From Bradyrhizobium tropiciagri (GTDB lineage Bacteria; Pseudomonadota; Alphaproteobacteria; Rhizobiales; Xanthobacteraceae), in assembly GCF_001189845.1 (NCBI RefSeq), contig NZ_LFLZ01000002.1, positions 248,001 to 312,000 of the forward strand: DNA of 64,000 nucleotides. The letters run 5' to 3'. Positions 18,991-27,724 of the stretch are shown one piece after another. The notes beneath the pieces were generated by a model that was not told where the DNA came from, did not search any database, and worked only from the letters and a program-made list of their open reading frames with translations. Numbering within the stretch: position 1 is the stretch's first letter; each line of letters opens with the position of its first letter. Both the position numbers and the translations under genes were made by a program.

Positions 18991-19109
18991 GACCCCAATC
19001 ATCATGCTCGACTGCCTGGCAAAGCCCAAAGATGCAAGGATCAGCCCAGAATGGCGCTAGTCTTGCAAGATTGCCTTGCGAGGGCGGAACAGGAAAGACT
19101 TATATTGCA

Positions 19110-19931
19110 ATGGACTTGAACACCATCAGGGATGTTGCGCGTCCGCGGACACGCGCACAGTTGCCCGTTTGGACGGCAGGCGATGCATGGCTTGCGGGCG
19201 GCACGTGGCTGTTCTCCGAGCCGCAGACCCATTTGAACCGCCTGATCGACCTGACCGACCTGAAATGGCCCGCCTTGACCGTTGATGGCGATCACCTCAG
19301 CATCGCTGCGACCTGCACCGTGGCGCAGCTCGACGGTCTCGCCTTCCCGCCGGACTGGATCGCGGCACCGCTGATCAACCAGTGCTGCCGCGCTTTCCTG
19401 GCATCTTTCAAGATCTGGAAGACGGCGACCGTTGGCGGCAATATCTGCATGTCACTGCCGGCGGGACCGATGATCTCACTGACCTCGGCGCTCGATGGCA
19501 TCTGCACGATCTGGCGCGCCGACGGCGGCGAGCATCGGATTCCAGTCGCTGATTTTGTGACCGGCAACCAGCGGAACGTGCTCGCAGCCGGCGATCTGTT
19601 GCGGCAAGTCGACATACCGCTGGCCGCGCTGCGGCGGCGCTCGGCCTTCCGCCAGATATCGTTGACGCCGGTTGGCCGCTCCGCGGCGCTCCTGATTGGG
19701 AGCATCGATGGCAACGGCGCGCTGTCGCTGACAGTCACCGCCTCAACTGTACGGCCGATCAAGCTCTCCTTTGCGGATTTGCCAGGGCGAGAGGAGCTGC
19801 GCAACGCTATCCTTCAGCAGATCCCGGAAGCGGCGTACCATGCCGACGTTCATGGCAAACCGATGTGGCGCAAGCATATGACCTTGCGCCTGGCCGAGGA
19901 GATCCGCAGCGAACTCGCCACCGACCCATGA
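19110..19931 (+). CDS. xanthine dehydrogenase FAD-binding subunit
   Basis: A 273-residue protein of the CO-dehydrogenase flavoprotein/FAD_binding_5 family. The pattern is AWLAGGTWLFSEP near the N-terminus and KTATVGGNICMSLPAGPM at mid-protein, which binds FAD. ATG 19110 follows AGGAAAG at suitable spacing. The next gene begins 13 bases after its stop. It passes electrons from the iron-sulfur clusters of the partner to NAD. Confidence 0.88.
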   Translation: MDLNTIRDVARPRTRAQLPVWTAGDAWLAGGTWLFSEPQTHLNRLIDLTDLKWPALTVDGDHLSIAATCTVAQLDGLAFPPDWIAAPLINQCCRAFLASFKIWKTATVGGNICMSLPAGPMISLTSALDGICTIWRADGGEHRIPVADFVTGNQRNVLAAGDLLRQVDIPLAALRRRSAFRQISLTPVGRSAALLIGSIDGNGALSLTVTASTVRPIKLSFADLPGREELRNAILQQIPEAAYHADVHGKPMWRKHMTLRLAEEIRSELATDP

Positions 19932-19944
19932 GCTTCGGCATCAC

Positions 19945-22668
19945 ATGAGCATCGAGATCAACGGCAGTACATTTGCGGAGACGCCTCGTCCCGGTCAATG
20001 CTTGCGCACGTTCCTGCGGGAGCTCGGGCACTTCGGGGTCAAGAAGGGCTGCGATGCCGGCGATTGCGGCGCGTGCACTGTCCTGATGGATGGCGAGCCT
20101 GTCCATAGTTGCGTGATCCCGGCATTCCGCGCCGAAGGGCGCGCCGTCACGACAATCGAGGGCCTCGGGTCCGAAGGCGGGACCCATCCTCTGCAACAGG
20201 CGTTCCTTGATGCCCAGGGATTTCAATGCGGCTTCTGCACCGCGGGCATGATCCTGACCTGCGCCTCGCTCAACCAGGCACAGCGGCAGGAGCTCGGCGT
20301 GGCGCTGAAAGGCAACATCTGCCGCTGCACCGGGTATCGCTCAATCCAGGATGCGATGGATGGAAAGTCGAATGTCGAGGATGCCACCGCCGGTGGCGCC
20401 TTCGGGCGCAGTCTCCCCGCGCCGGCCGGACCGCTCGTGGTACGGGGTGCGGCTCCCTACACCTTCGATATCGCGCTTGACCGGTTGCTGCACATCAAGC
20501 TGCTGCGCTCGCCGCATCCGCATGCGAAGATCATCGCGATCGACAAGGCTGCGGCGCTGGCGGTGCCAGGCGTACATGCCGTCCTGACGCATGAGGACGC
20601 ACCCAAAATCCTGTTTTCGACCGCGCGGCACGAAAAGGATTGGATGGACCCGGACGACACCCGCGTGCTTGACGACACGGTGCGTTTCATAGGGCAGAAG
20701 GTCGCGGCTGTGGTGGCCGAAACCGAGGCGGCGGCCGAGGAAGGTTGCCGCCGGCTCAAGGTCGATTACGACATCTTACCGGCGGCGACGGACCCGGCGC
20801 TGGCGATCGCGCCGGGTGCGCCGGTGATCCACGGCGACAAGACCGCCGAAACCCATCGCGTCGCTGACGCCGCGCGCAATGTCGTCGCCGAGACCCACGG
20901 TGAGTTCGGCGACGTCGCCGGCGCGCTGGCCGTGTCGGCCGCAACCTATGAAGGCACGTTCACCACGCAGCGGGTCCAGCACGCCGCCCTGGAAACCCAC
21001 GGCGGACTTGCCTGGATCGATGCCGGTGGCCTGCTGAATGTCCGCTCCAGCACGCAGGTGCCTTTCCTAATCCGAAGATCGCTGGCGCAGATCTTCGATC
21101 GCCCGCTCGACAAGGTACGGGTGTTCTGCGAGCGCGTCGGCGGAGGATTCGGCGGCAAGCAGGAAATGTTCGTTGAGGACATTCTGGCGCTCGCCGCGAT
21201 TGCAACCGGCCGGCCGGTCAAGCTCGAATTAACCCGCGAGGAACAGTTCATCGCGACCTCGACCCGGCATCCGATGCGCGTCACTGTCAAGGCCGGCGCC
21301 GACAGCGACGGCAAGCTGACGGCGCTGCAGCTCGACGTGCTCTCCAATACCGGTGCCTATGGCAACCATGCCGGGCCCGTGCTGTTCCACGCCGTCAGTG
21401 AATGCATCAGCGTCTATAACTGTCCGAACAAGAAGGTCGATGCGGTCGCGGCCTATACCAACACGGTGCCGGCCGGCGCGTTCCGCGGCTATGGCTTGCC
21501 GCAGACGCTGTTTGCCGTCGAGGCCGCCATCGACGAATTGGCAAGACAACTCGGCATCGACCCGTTCGAGATCCGCCGACGCAATATCGTGAAGCCCGGC
21601 GATGCCATGCTGTCGCCGCCGCCATCGCAATACCACGACGTGTTCTACGGCTCCTACGGGCTCGACCAATGCCTCGATCTGGTCGAGCGCGCAATGTCCG
21701 CGGAACGCCCCGACTACGGGCTTTCTGATGACTGGCTGGTCGGTGACGGTCTCGCGCTCACCATGATCGACACCGTGCCGCCAGCCGGACATCTCTCCGA
21801 TTCGACGATCACGCTCCGCGACGACGGCGGGTTCGAGCTGACGGTGGGGACCGCCGAATTCGGCAACGGCACCAGCACCGTGCATCGACAGATCGCCGCG
21901 ACGGCGCTGGCGACGACCGTCGATCGCATCAGCCTGCGGCAGTCCGACACTGCGCTGGGCGGCCACGACACCGGGGCGTATGGTAGCGCGGGTACCTTCG
22001 TGGCCGGGCGCGCGACGCAAGCGGCGGCGGAGCAACTTGCCGATGGCATCAAGGCTTTGGCTGCGGAGCTGAGCAACGCCGCCGCCTCGTCATGCATCAT
22101 CGAGAATGAGACCGCGATCTGCGGGAGCGAACGCCGGTCGTTCTCAGAACTTGCATCGGCCGCAAGGACAAAGGGACGCGTGCTGCAGGCCAGCGGCAAT
22201 TCGGCCGGCACGCCGCGCTCGGTCGCGTTCAATGTCCAGGGCTTTCGGGTCGCCGTGAACAAGGGCACGGGAGAGGTCCGAATCCTGAAGAGCGTACAGG
22301 CCGCCGATGCCGGTCGCGTCGCCAATCCCATGCAATGCCGCGGCCAGATCGAGGGCGGCGTCGCGCAATCACTCGGCGCCGCGCTTTATGAGGAGCTGCT
22401 CATCGACGATAGCGGCAGGGTGATCAATCCAACGTTCCGCGACTACCATCTGCCGTCGTTCGCCGATGTACCGCGCACCGAGGTCTATTTCGCCGAGACG
22501 TCGGATGCAATCGGCCCGATGGGCGCGAAATCGATGAGCGAGAGCCCCTACAACCCCGTCACCGCAGCGCTCGGCAACGCCATCGCCGACGCCACCGGCA
22601 TCCGCTTCACCAGCACGCCGTTCAAGCCCGACAAGCTATTCCCGGTGCTACATGAAAAGTTTGGCTGA
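19945..22668 (+). CDS. xanthine dehydrogenase, fused iron-sulfur and molybdopterin subunit
   Basis: A 907-residue fusion. Residues 1-140 carry two [2Fe-2S] sites: GCDAGDCGACTVLMDGEP with VHSC, then QCGFCTAG with CRCTGY. After a linker, residues from about 155 to the end are the molybdopterin-binding part, with VGGGFGGKQ, AFRGYGLPQ and the C-terminal GAKSMSES, which supplies the catalytic Glu. The flavin subunit is the separate upstream gene, so the enzyme has two polypeptides rather than three. It hydroxylates hypoxanthine or xanthine to urate. Context with uricase and the HIU/OHCU enzyme downstream supports xanthine as substrate over other aromatic heterocycles. Confidence 0.9.
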   Translation: MSIEINGSTFAETPRPGQCLRTFLRELGHFGVKKGCDAGDCGACTVLMDGEPVHSCVIPAFRAEGRAVTTIEGLGSEGGTHPLQQAFLDAQGFQCGFCTAGMILTCASLNQAQRQELGVALKGNICRCTGYRSIQDAMDGKSNVEDATAGGAFGRSLPAPAGPLVVRGAAPYTFDIALDRLLHIKLLRSPHPHAKIIAIDKAAALAVPGVHAVLTHEDAPKILFSTARHEKDWMDPDDTRVLDDTVRFIGQKVAAVVAETEAAAEEGCRRLKVDYDILPAATDPALAIAPGAPVIHGDKTAETHRVADAARNVVAETHGEFGDVAGALAVSAATYEGTFTTQRVQHAALETHGGLAWIDAGGLLNVRSSTQVPFLIRRSLAQIFDRPLDKVRVFCERVGGGFGGKQEMFVEDILALAAIATGRPVKLELTREEQFIATSTRHPMRVTVKAGADSDGKLTALQLDVLSNTGAYGNHAGPVLFHAVSECISVYNCPNKKVDAVAAYTNTVPAGAFRGYGLPQTLFAVEAAIDELARQLGIDPFEIRRRNIVKPGDAMLSPPPSQYHDVFYGSYGLDQCLDLVERAMSAERPDYGLSDDWLVGDGLALTMIDTVPPAGHLSDSTITLRDDGGFELTVGTAEFGNGTSTVHRQIAATALATTVDRISLRQSDTALGGHDTGAYGSAGTFVAGRATQAAAEQLADGIKALAAELSNAAASSCIIENETAICGSERRSFSELASAARTKGRVLQASGNSAGTPRSVAFNVQGFRVAVNKGTGEVRILKSVQAADAGRVANPMQCRGQIEGGVAQSLGAALYEELLIDDSGRVINPTFRDYHLPSFADVPRTEVYFAETSDAIGPMGAKSMSESPYNPVTAALGNAIADATGIRFTSTPFKPDKLFPVLHEKFG

Positions 22669-22723
22669 GACCCGCGGGGACCGAACTCGGCTTGATGCCC
22701 GACAAACCGGGCCAGGCCTCCAG

Positions 22724-23566
22724 CTATCCCCTGGCCACGGTGCACTCGATCTGGCCGTGCGGCTCGTCGGTGGGCAGAAAAACCTGGTTGTTGTTGTCCA
22801 GTCCGAAGGCGGAGAGGTTCATCGGGATGAAGTGCATGTTCGGGCATGCCATGCTGATCTCCGAAATCTCCGGCACCGCCGCGAGCGCCGCCTCGCCCAT
22901 CCGGTAGAGGCTGTCCTGCACGCTCCAGCTATAGGTCGTGGCAAACACCTCGAGCACCGTATCGAGAATCCTGGCATTGGTCGCGGGGTAGCTCGCCGGC
23001 TTTCCCGACCATTTCCAGGTTGCCACCAAGCTGGTCGCGCAGATCCGATCGTTGGTTGGCGGAATCGTCGTATAGCGGTCCCTGACGTAGTTCTCCCAGC
23101 CGGACTGCGTCGACTTCATGAAGGCAAAATTGTCGACGCCGGACGACATCGTCATTGGCCCGCCCCGCTTCACCGCGACTTCCACCGTCGGCCTGCCATT
23201 GCCGTCGAGCACGAAGCTGTGCGGATGCGGCTTCCCATCGAAGCTCAGCCGGCTCCATTTGGTCTCGTGCGAAGTGATCGACACCGAGGAGATCTGCGGA
23301 TAGGTATCGAGATATCTCTGCGCCAGAACCTGACAGAAGTCTTCCGGACTCAGCCCGGTATTTTCCCGCGCCACGACATTGACGATGTTCTTGATCGTGT
23401 CGGTCGACACCGTCGAGGAATTGTCGGCGTGGGTGAAGGTGCGGGCGAAATCGCCCTCGAGCATGGCCTTGATGCTGAGCTGGCTGACCTCGTGCCGGTC
23501 GCCGTCGCGATGAATCCGCATCACACGGACGCGGCCCTTACCGTATCGGTTTTTGATCAGCGGCAC
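22724..23566 (-). CDS. urate oxidase (uricase)
   Basis: A 280-residue cofactor-free uricase. Catalytic and binding elements are visible: YGKGRVRV at the N-terminus (Lys of the catalytic pair), SSTVSTDTIKNIV (catalytic Thr), NFAFMKSTQSGWENYVRDRYTT in the middle, and the late ISMACPNMHFIPMNL. The enzyme converts urate to 5-hydroxyisourate, which the neighbouring fusion protein processes further. It runs toward the xanthine dehydrogenase operon and ends 55 bases from it. It lies downstream of the HIU/OHCU gene on the same strand, 84 bases away, so they probably share a transcript. Confidence 0.93.
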   Translation of the reverse strand: MPLIKNRYGKGRVRVMRIHRDGDRHEVSQLSIKAMLEGDFARTFTHADNSSTVSTDTIKNIVNVVARENTGLSPEDFCQVLAQRYLDTYPQISSVSITSHETKWSRLSFDGKPHPHSFVLDGNGRPTVEVAVKRGGPMTMSSGVDNFAFMKSTQSGWENYVRDRYTTIPPTNDRICATSLVATWKWSGKPASYPATNARILDTVLEVFATTYSWSVQDSLYRMGEAALAAVPEISEISMACPNMHFIPMNLSAFGLDNNNQVFLPTDEPHGQIECTVARG

Positions 23567-23650
23567 GTCTTGTCTCCAACGGGGCTGGCGATCGTACGGA
23601 TGCTACCTCGGGTTCCGGATAGAGAGCAATGTTCGTGCCAGAGACGGCCA

Positions 23651-24535
23651 TCAGCTTCCGCGATACGTCGCGTAGCTCCACGGCGTCACAAGGAGCGGCA
23701 CGTGCAAATGACCTTCCGGCTCGCTCACGGCGAAGCGCAGCGTGATGCGATCGAGAAAAGGAGGATCCGCCAACGGCACGCCGCGCGCGGCGAAATAGTC
23801 GCCGACGCTGAACGTGAGCTCGTATTTGCCGACCGGCACAGGACGTCCGCCAATCAGCGGCGCATCCGTTCGACCATCTCGATTGGTCGTCGCACTTGTC
23901 ACCACCCGGCTGACGCCGAGTTCGGCCAATTCAACCAATTCGAGAGCGACGCCCGCGGCCGGCCTGCCGCTATTGGTATCGAGCACGTGTGTTGTCAGCC
24001 GGCCGGACACGGTTAGGCGATCGGTGCTCGTCACCGACTGGTCCAGTCGCAGCGCGGCAATCCGGCAGATTTCATCGACCGAGGTCTGCGTTTCAGTCGC
24101 GAGGTCGTTCGGCAAACGCCGCGCGAAGTCGCGCAAGATCGAGTCCTTGGTGTGCCGGCGCACGCAGACGATGTAGGGGAAGCCGAACTTCGAGCGATAG
24201 GCCGTGTTGACGCGCTCGAACGCTTCATACTCGGCATCCGACAGGCGATCGAGACCGACACTGTTCTGTTCGGCGTTGGATTCCACGGTCAGCCCCGCAG
24301 CACGCTGCGTCTTGTCGGCGAGGTCGGGGTGTGCCTTGATGAGCGCCATCCGCAAGTCGGCCGGCGCTTGATCGACAGCCTCTCGCATCGCGGCAAACAA
24401 GTCACCGATGCCGGCGAATGGCCGCTTGGCCGCCGCCCGTTCTGCGATCCATGGTGAATGTTCAAAGATGTTGGCGAGCGCCGCGACGAAAGTATCGCGG
24501 CTGCAAGCGTTCAATTCGGCAAGCGGCTTTGACAT
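23651..24535 (-). CDS. bifunctional OHCU decarboxylase / 5-hydroxyisourate hydrolase
   Basis: A 294-residue fusion. Residues 1-165 are the OHCU decarboxylase, with the catalytic His in IKAHPDLA and the conserved KFGFPYIVCVR. Residues from about 172 are the transthyretin-like HIU hydrolase, with LTTHVLDTNSGRPA, RDGRTD, HLHVPLLVTPWSY and the terminal YRGS signature. These carry out the last two steps from hydroxyisourate to S-allantoin. The domain order is the same as in plant allantoin synthase (TTL). ATG 24535 is preferred over a TTG one codon earlier. It is the first gene of a two-gene operon with uricase. Confidence 0.92.
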   Translation of the reverse strand: MSKPLAELNACSRDTFVAALANIFEHSPWIAERAAAKRPFAGIGDLFAAMREAVDQAPADLRMALIKAHPDLADKTQRAAGLTVESNAEQNSVGLDRLSDAEYEAFERVNTAYRSKFGFPYIVCVRRHTKDSILRDFARRLPNDLATETQTSVDEICRIAALRLDQSVTSTDRLTVSGRLTTHVLDTNSGRPAAGVALELVELAELGVSRVVTSATTNRDGRTDAPLIGGRPVPVGKYELTFSVGDYFAARGVPLADPPFLDRITLRFAVSEPEGHLHVPLLVTPWSYATYRGS

Positions 24536-24675
24536 CAACGATCCAGTTCTGACGGCATGCTCGGTGCGGGATTTCTCACCAGCCGGAATCCATCGAAACT
24601 CTCCAAGATGCGCCCGGGACGCGGATAGATATCGGACGCAAAGACTGTTCCATCCGGGACGCGTGGCAGGCCCTG

Positions 24676-24972
24676 CTACCGGCGATCATAAGACCATCCG
24701 AACACGCCGCTCCGGCGCACCTCGGGTTCCGCGGCTGGGGCCGCCGCCGGTGCCTCCACCCGCGGCGCCGTCGAAGCAGGCGCAGTGGGCGGAACCGGCA
24801 GGTTGTCGCATTTCAGCGAATAGACCAATTCGCCCTTCTCGGTGCGGCCGATCGGAGCGCAATCGTCAACCACCGGCGCGGCCGGCCTTGCCGAGGGTTT
24901 GACGGTCGCCGGCTTGGTCTGAGCCCAGACCGGCGATACCAGCAGCAGCAGGATGGGCAGAACCTTTTTCAT
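24676..24972 (-). CDS. small secreted Pro/Ala-rich protein, unknown function
   Basis: A 98-residue protein with a clear signal peptide (MKKVLPILLLLVSPVWAQ). The mature chain is rich in Pro, Ala and Val and contains two cysteines (DDCAPIGRTEKGELVYSLKCD), which may form one disulfide. The tail is a low-complexity APAAAPAAEPEV segment followed by GVFGWSYDRR. I know of no function. Its start at 24972 is well placed for an isolated gene, and it has no obvious partner. Confidence 0.6.
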   Translation of the reverse strand: MKKVLPILLLLVSPVWAQTKPATVKPSARPAAPVVDDCAPIGRTEKGELVYSLKCDNLPVPPTAPASTAPRVEAPAAAPAAEPEVRRSGVFGWSYDRR

Positions 24973-25205
24973 GGGCAGCTCTCGAACACTGGTGCATTCA
25001 AACGGATCGAACCGGCAAAGTCCACGATAACACCGCTGATGGGTTGCCGATTATTTAGCCGTGACTAAGGAATTTGCTCGCCACTTCGTGAATCCACCCG
25101 CCGTCGCAACCAACGCATGCGAGCACCACCTAAGTGGATAACGACGCGATTCGCGGACAAGGCGCATCGGCGTCGACACAACTATCGACAACGGGAGACA
25201 GGACA

Positions 25206-25439
25206 TTGCCCAGGACATTTCTGACCGCGATCGGCGCGATCCTCATCAGCACGGCCTTGGTTCAGCATGCGACGGCAGCGCAACGCCATCACACGAGGCC
25301 CGACCGGGCTGCAACGACCCAGACCTCGGGGCGCAACCTCGACTCCTACGCGGCTTGGCCGCGCGCCACATCGGAAGGATACGGCGGCCCCGCGCCAAGC
25401 TATTATCGCGGTGGCTACTCGGCCCCAGCCGGGCATTGA
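25206..25439 (+). CDS. small secreted protein, unknown function
   Basis: A protein of about 77 residues starting at TTG 25206, just after GGGAGACAGGACA. The signal peptide is TFLTAIGAILISTALVQHATA. The mature part is short, with His/Arg-rich and Gly/Tyr-rich stretches (GYGGPAPSYYRGGYSAP) seen in many small rhizobial exported proteins. A longer frame from 25134 adds hydrophilic residues before the signal and is less likely. Confidence 0.5.
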   Translation: MPRTFLTAIGAILISTALVQHATAAQRHHTRPDRAATTQTSGRNLDSYAAWPRATSEGYGGPAPSYYRGGYSAPAGH

Positions 25440-25604
25440 CGGGACTTCTTCTCAACACGACCTGATTTGCGACCGCGATCCGTCAGCTTCGCGGTCACCC
25501 GTAAGCCGACCTTTAGCCAGCTTGGGACCGAGCAGGCTTCTGCGCCTCCTACGGATGGATGGATTTCTCGCGACGCTTAGAGCAATCCGATTTTTCATCG
25601 TGCC

Positions 25605-26195
25605 TTAAGGACCGAGCCGCTCTAGCGCCCGCGTCACCCGGCCGATGAAAGCGACGCGCCGGGCCTCCGAAGCAACATTCAAATGATACAGCGCGTGGTA
25701 GTCCACGCGCGCCTTGCCACCGGTGAACCAGCGCAGATAACGCTTGACGATCTTGCGCGGTGGATCGCTCATCCACAGCGCCATAAAGCGCGGCCGACCG
25801 TAGGTGACGATGCCGATGATGCACGTGATGTTGTCGAGCATCGGCCTGACCTTGGCCGGATCGCTGATGTCGAAGGCAACGCCGGGCATCATCATGCGGT
25901 CGAGGAATCCCTTGAGCATCGCTGGCATGCCGAAGCACCAGGTGGGAAACTGCACCACCAGTACCTCGGCACGCTTCAGCCTCGCGATGTAGCTTTCCAG
26001 CCCGGCCTGATTCCGCGACATATCGTCGTAGTGTCGCCGCGCATCTTCCGACAATACGGGATCAAACCTCTCGGCATAGAGATCGAGCAGATCGACCTCA
26101 TGCCCGGCTGCCTGCAAGGCCCCTAGCGCCCTTGCGCGAATGCCGGCGTGGAAGCTCTCAGGCAATGGATGGCAATAGACGTAGAGGACGCGCAT
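25605..26195 (-). CDS. NAD(P)H-quinone oxidoreductase-like flavodoxin-fold protein
   Basis: A 196-residue member of the flavodoxin_2 family. It has MRVLYVYCHPLPESFHAG (phosphate-binding loop for FMN), QFPTWCFGMPAMLKGFLDRM, and a IVTYGRP segment that also binds flavin. Enzymes of this kind reduce quinones by two electrons with NAD(P)H. It ends close to the amidohydrolase gene (81 bases beyond the latter's stop) on the same strand, so it may share its transcript, but a role in the same pathway is unproven. Confidence 0.75.
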   Translation of the reverse strand: MRVLYVYCHPLPESFHAGIRARALGALQAAGHEVDLLDLYAERFDPVLSEDARRHYDDMSRNQAGLESYIARLKRAEVLVVQFPTWCFGMPAMLKGFLDRMMMPGVAFDISDPAKVRPMLDNITCIIGIVTYGRPRFMALWMSDPPRKIVKRYLRWFTGGKARVDYHALYHLNVASEARRVAFIGRVTRALERLGP

Positions 26196-26275
26196 GGGCT
26201 TAGGCGATCAATGCCTTGCCCGGCGTCGGAGCCGCGCCGTCGGCAGAAGCTGGTGCATGAGCATCGATGAACTCT

Positions 26276-27649
26276 CTATTCCGCCGCAGCCGTCCTGCCT
26301 GGCAAGTCGTCATCTGGCCAAAGCTCCGAATAATCGGGCGGCTTCGCGGTAATCCGCCTGCCACCCTCGAGGACAACGCGGTCGGCCTGCGGCCGGCTGA
26401 CGATCTCGTTGAGGCTGCGCGCGTTGAACACGATGAGCCGCGCCGGCGCGCCCTCGCCGATCGATCCATGTCCCTCCAGTTTCGCGATGCGCGACGGCAT
26501 GCTCGCAACCAGCGACGGCGCCTCAGAAAGCGGATGATCGAAATGCAGGATACGCACGGCCTGCCGGAACGTGTCGACCATGTCGTGATCCCCGTATGCA
26601 TAGAAGCTGTCGCGGCAATTGTCGCCGGCAGCAGCCACGCGGATTCCACGCTTGATCATCTCGTGCACCACCGTGACGCCTCGCCAACGCGGTGTTCGTC
26701 CGCTGCACCGGTCCTGGAGATACATATTGACCGTCGGCAGCGTCACGATGGATATGTCCGCTTCAGCCAGCAGGTCGAGCGTCCGGTCGATCTCGCTGTC
26801 GCCCTGCACCGCAAGGCTGCAGCAATGGCCACAGACGACGCGGCCCTTGTAGCCGTGCCGGAGCGCCGAGCGTGCGATGAAGGGCAGCGTCGCGGCGGCC
26901 GGGTCGTCCGTTTCGTCGACGTGGAGGTCGATATCGAGGTCATGGCGGGCGGCCAATGCGAACAGCCGATCGAGCTGTCGATCGATGTCGGCCTGCGGAG
27001 CGCCATGCATGCCGATCGCGGGACGCGTGACGCCGCCAAGCAGCCCTCCCGATTTCTTCACGATTTCGGCGACGCGGTCACCGAAGGAATCCATCAAGAG
27101 TTCGATCGGGCAGAGCGAGACCGCCTGCAGATCCACCCTGCCGGCCCATTCCTCGCGCATCTCGCGCAACACCGGCCAGCTTCGCTCGGCGCTGTCATGA
27201 TAGGTGTCGATATGCGTGCGGATTGCCGAGACACCGTGCGCGTGAGCGCAGCGCAAGCCAAAACCCATGCGCCGCCGCAAATCGGGCGCCGTCCAGTTCG
27301 GACGGTCGGCGGCCGCGGCGAGCCGCGCGTTGTTGAAGGTTCCGTCGATATTCGGGTTGCGCTCGATCGAATGGCCTTTGTCGAGATGCGTGTGAACGTC
27401 GATCAGCGTCGGCCACATCTGGCGGCCGCCGAGATCGACGCGCGCGATGGCATCGTCGCGAGTATCCTGCGCGGGCATGACACGCGCGATCTTGCCGTGC
27501 TCGACCAGCACGTCGACGCGTACGACACCTTCATGATCGCTGTCCGCCGACCTTGCGGAATTTGCCAGCAGGCAAACCGGAATGCGCGCATTCGCAAGCC
27601 AATAGCGCGGCGCGTCGGACCAGGCAATCTCGGCGAAATGAATTGTCAT
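26276..27649 (-). CDS. cytosine-deaminase-like (CodA family) amidohydrolase
   Basis: A 457-residue amidohydrolase. Metal ligands are seen in IDVHTHLDKGH, DIDLHVDETDD, VVCGHCCSL and AAGDNCRDSFYAYGDHDMVD; the last pattern is typical of CodA, where the Asp binds iron. Cytosine deaminase removes ammonia from cytosine, while relatives act on isoguanine or creatinine, so the substrate is open. The gene is 75 bases downstream of the LysR regulator on the same strand and back to back with the ABC/Rieske operon. I infer that it processes the compound that operon imports. Confidence 0.8.
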   Translation of the reverse strand: MTIHFAEIAWSDAPRYWLANARIPVCLLANSARSADSDHEGVVRVDVLVEHGKIARVMPAQDTRDDAIARVDLGGRQMWPTLIDVHTHLDKGHSIERNPNIDGTFNNARLAAAADRPNWTAPDLRRRMGFGLRCAHAHGVSAIRTHIDTYHDSAERSWPVLREMREEWAGRVDLQAVSLCPIELLMDSFGDRVAEIVKKSGGLLGGVTRPAIGMHGAPQADIDRQLDRLFALAARHDLDIDLHVDETDDPAAATLPFIARSALRHGYKGRVVCGHCCSLAVQGDSEIDRTLDLLAEADISIVTLPTVNMYLQDRCSGRTPRWRGVTVVHEMIKRGIRVAAAGDNCRDSFYAYGDHDMVDTFRQAVRILHFDHPLSEAPSLVASMPSRIAKLEGHGSIGEGAPARLIVFNARSLNEIVSRPQADRVVLEGGRRITAKPPDYSELWPDDDLPGRTAAAE

Positions 27650-27724
27650 ACGGCGTATTCAAACCTGTCAGGGGAACGTAGCAAGCATCAATTTGTGTCC
27701 GCGGCGATGCCTGTTCGTCATCGT

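Noticed and set aside
22652..24016. 454-codon plus-strand open frame
   Set aside because: It lies opposite uricase and the HIU/OHCU gene. Composition is typical of an antisense shadow.
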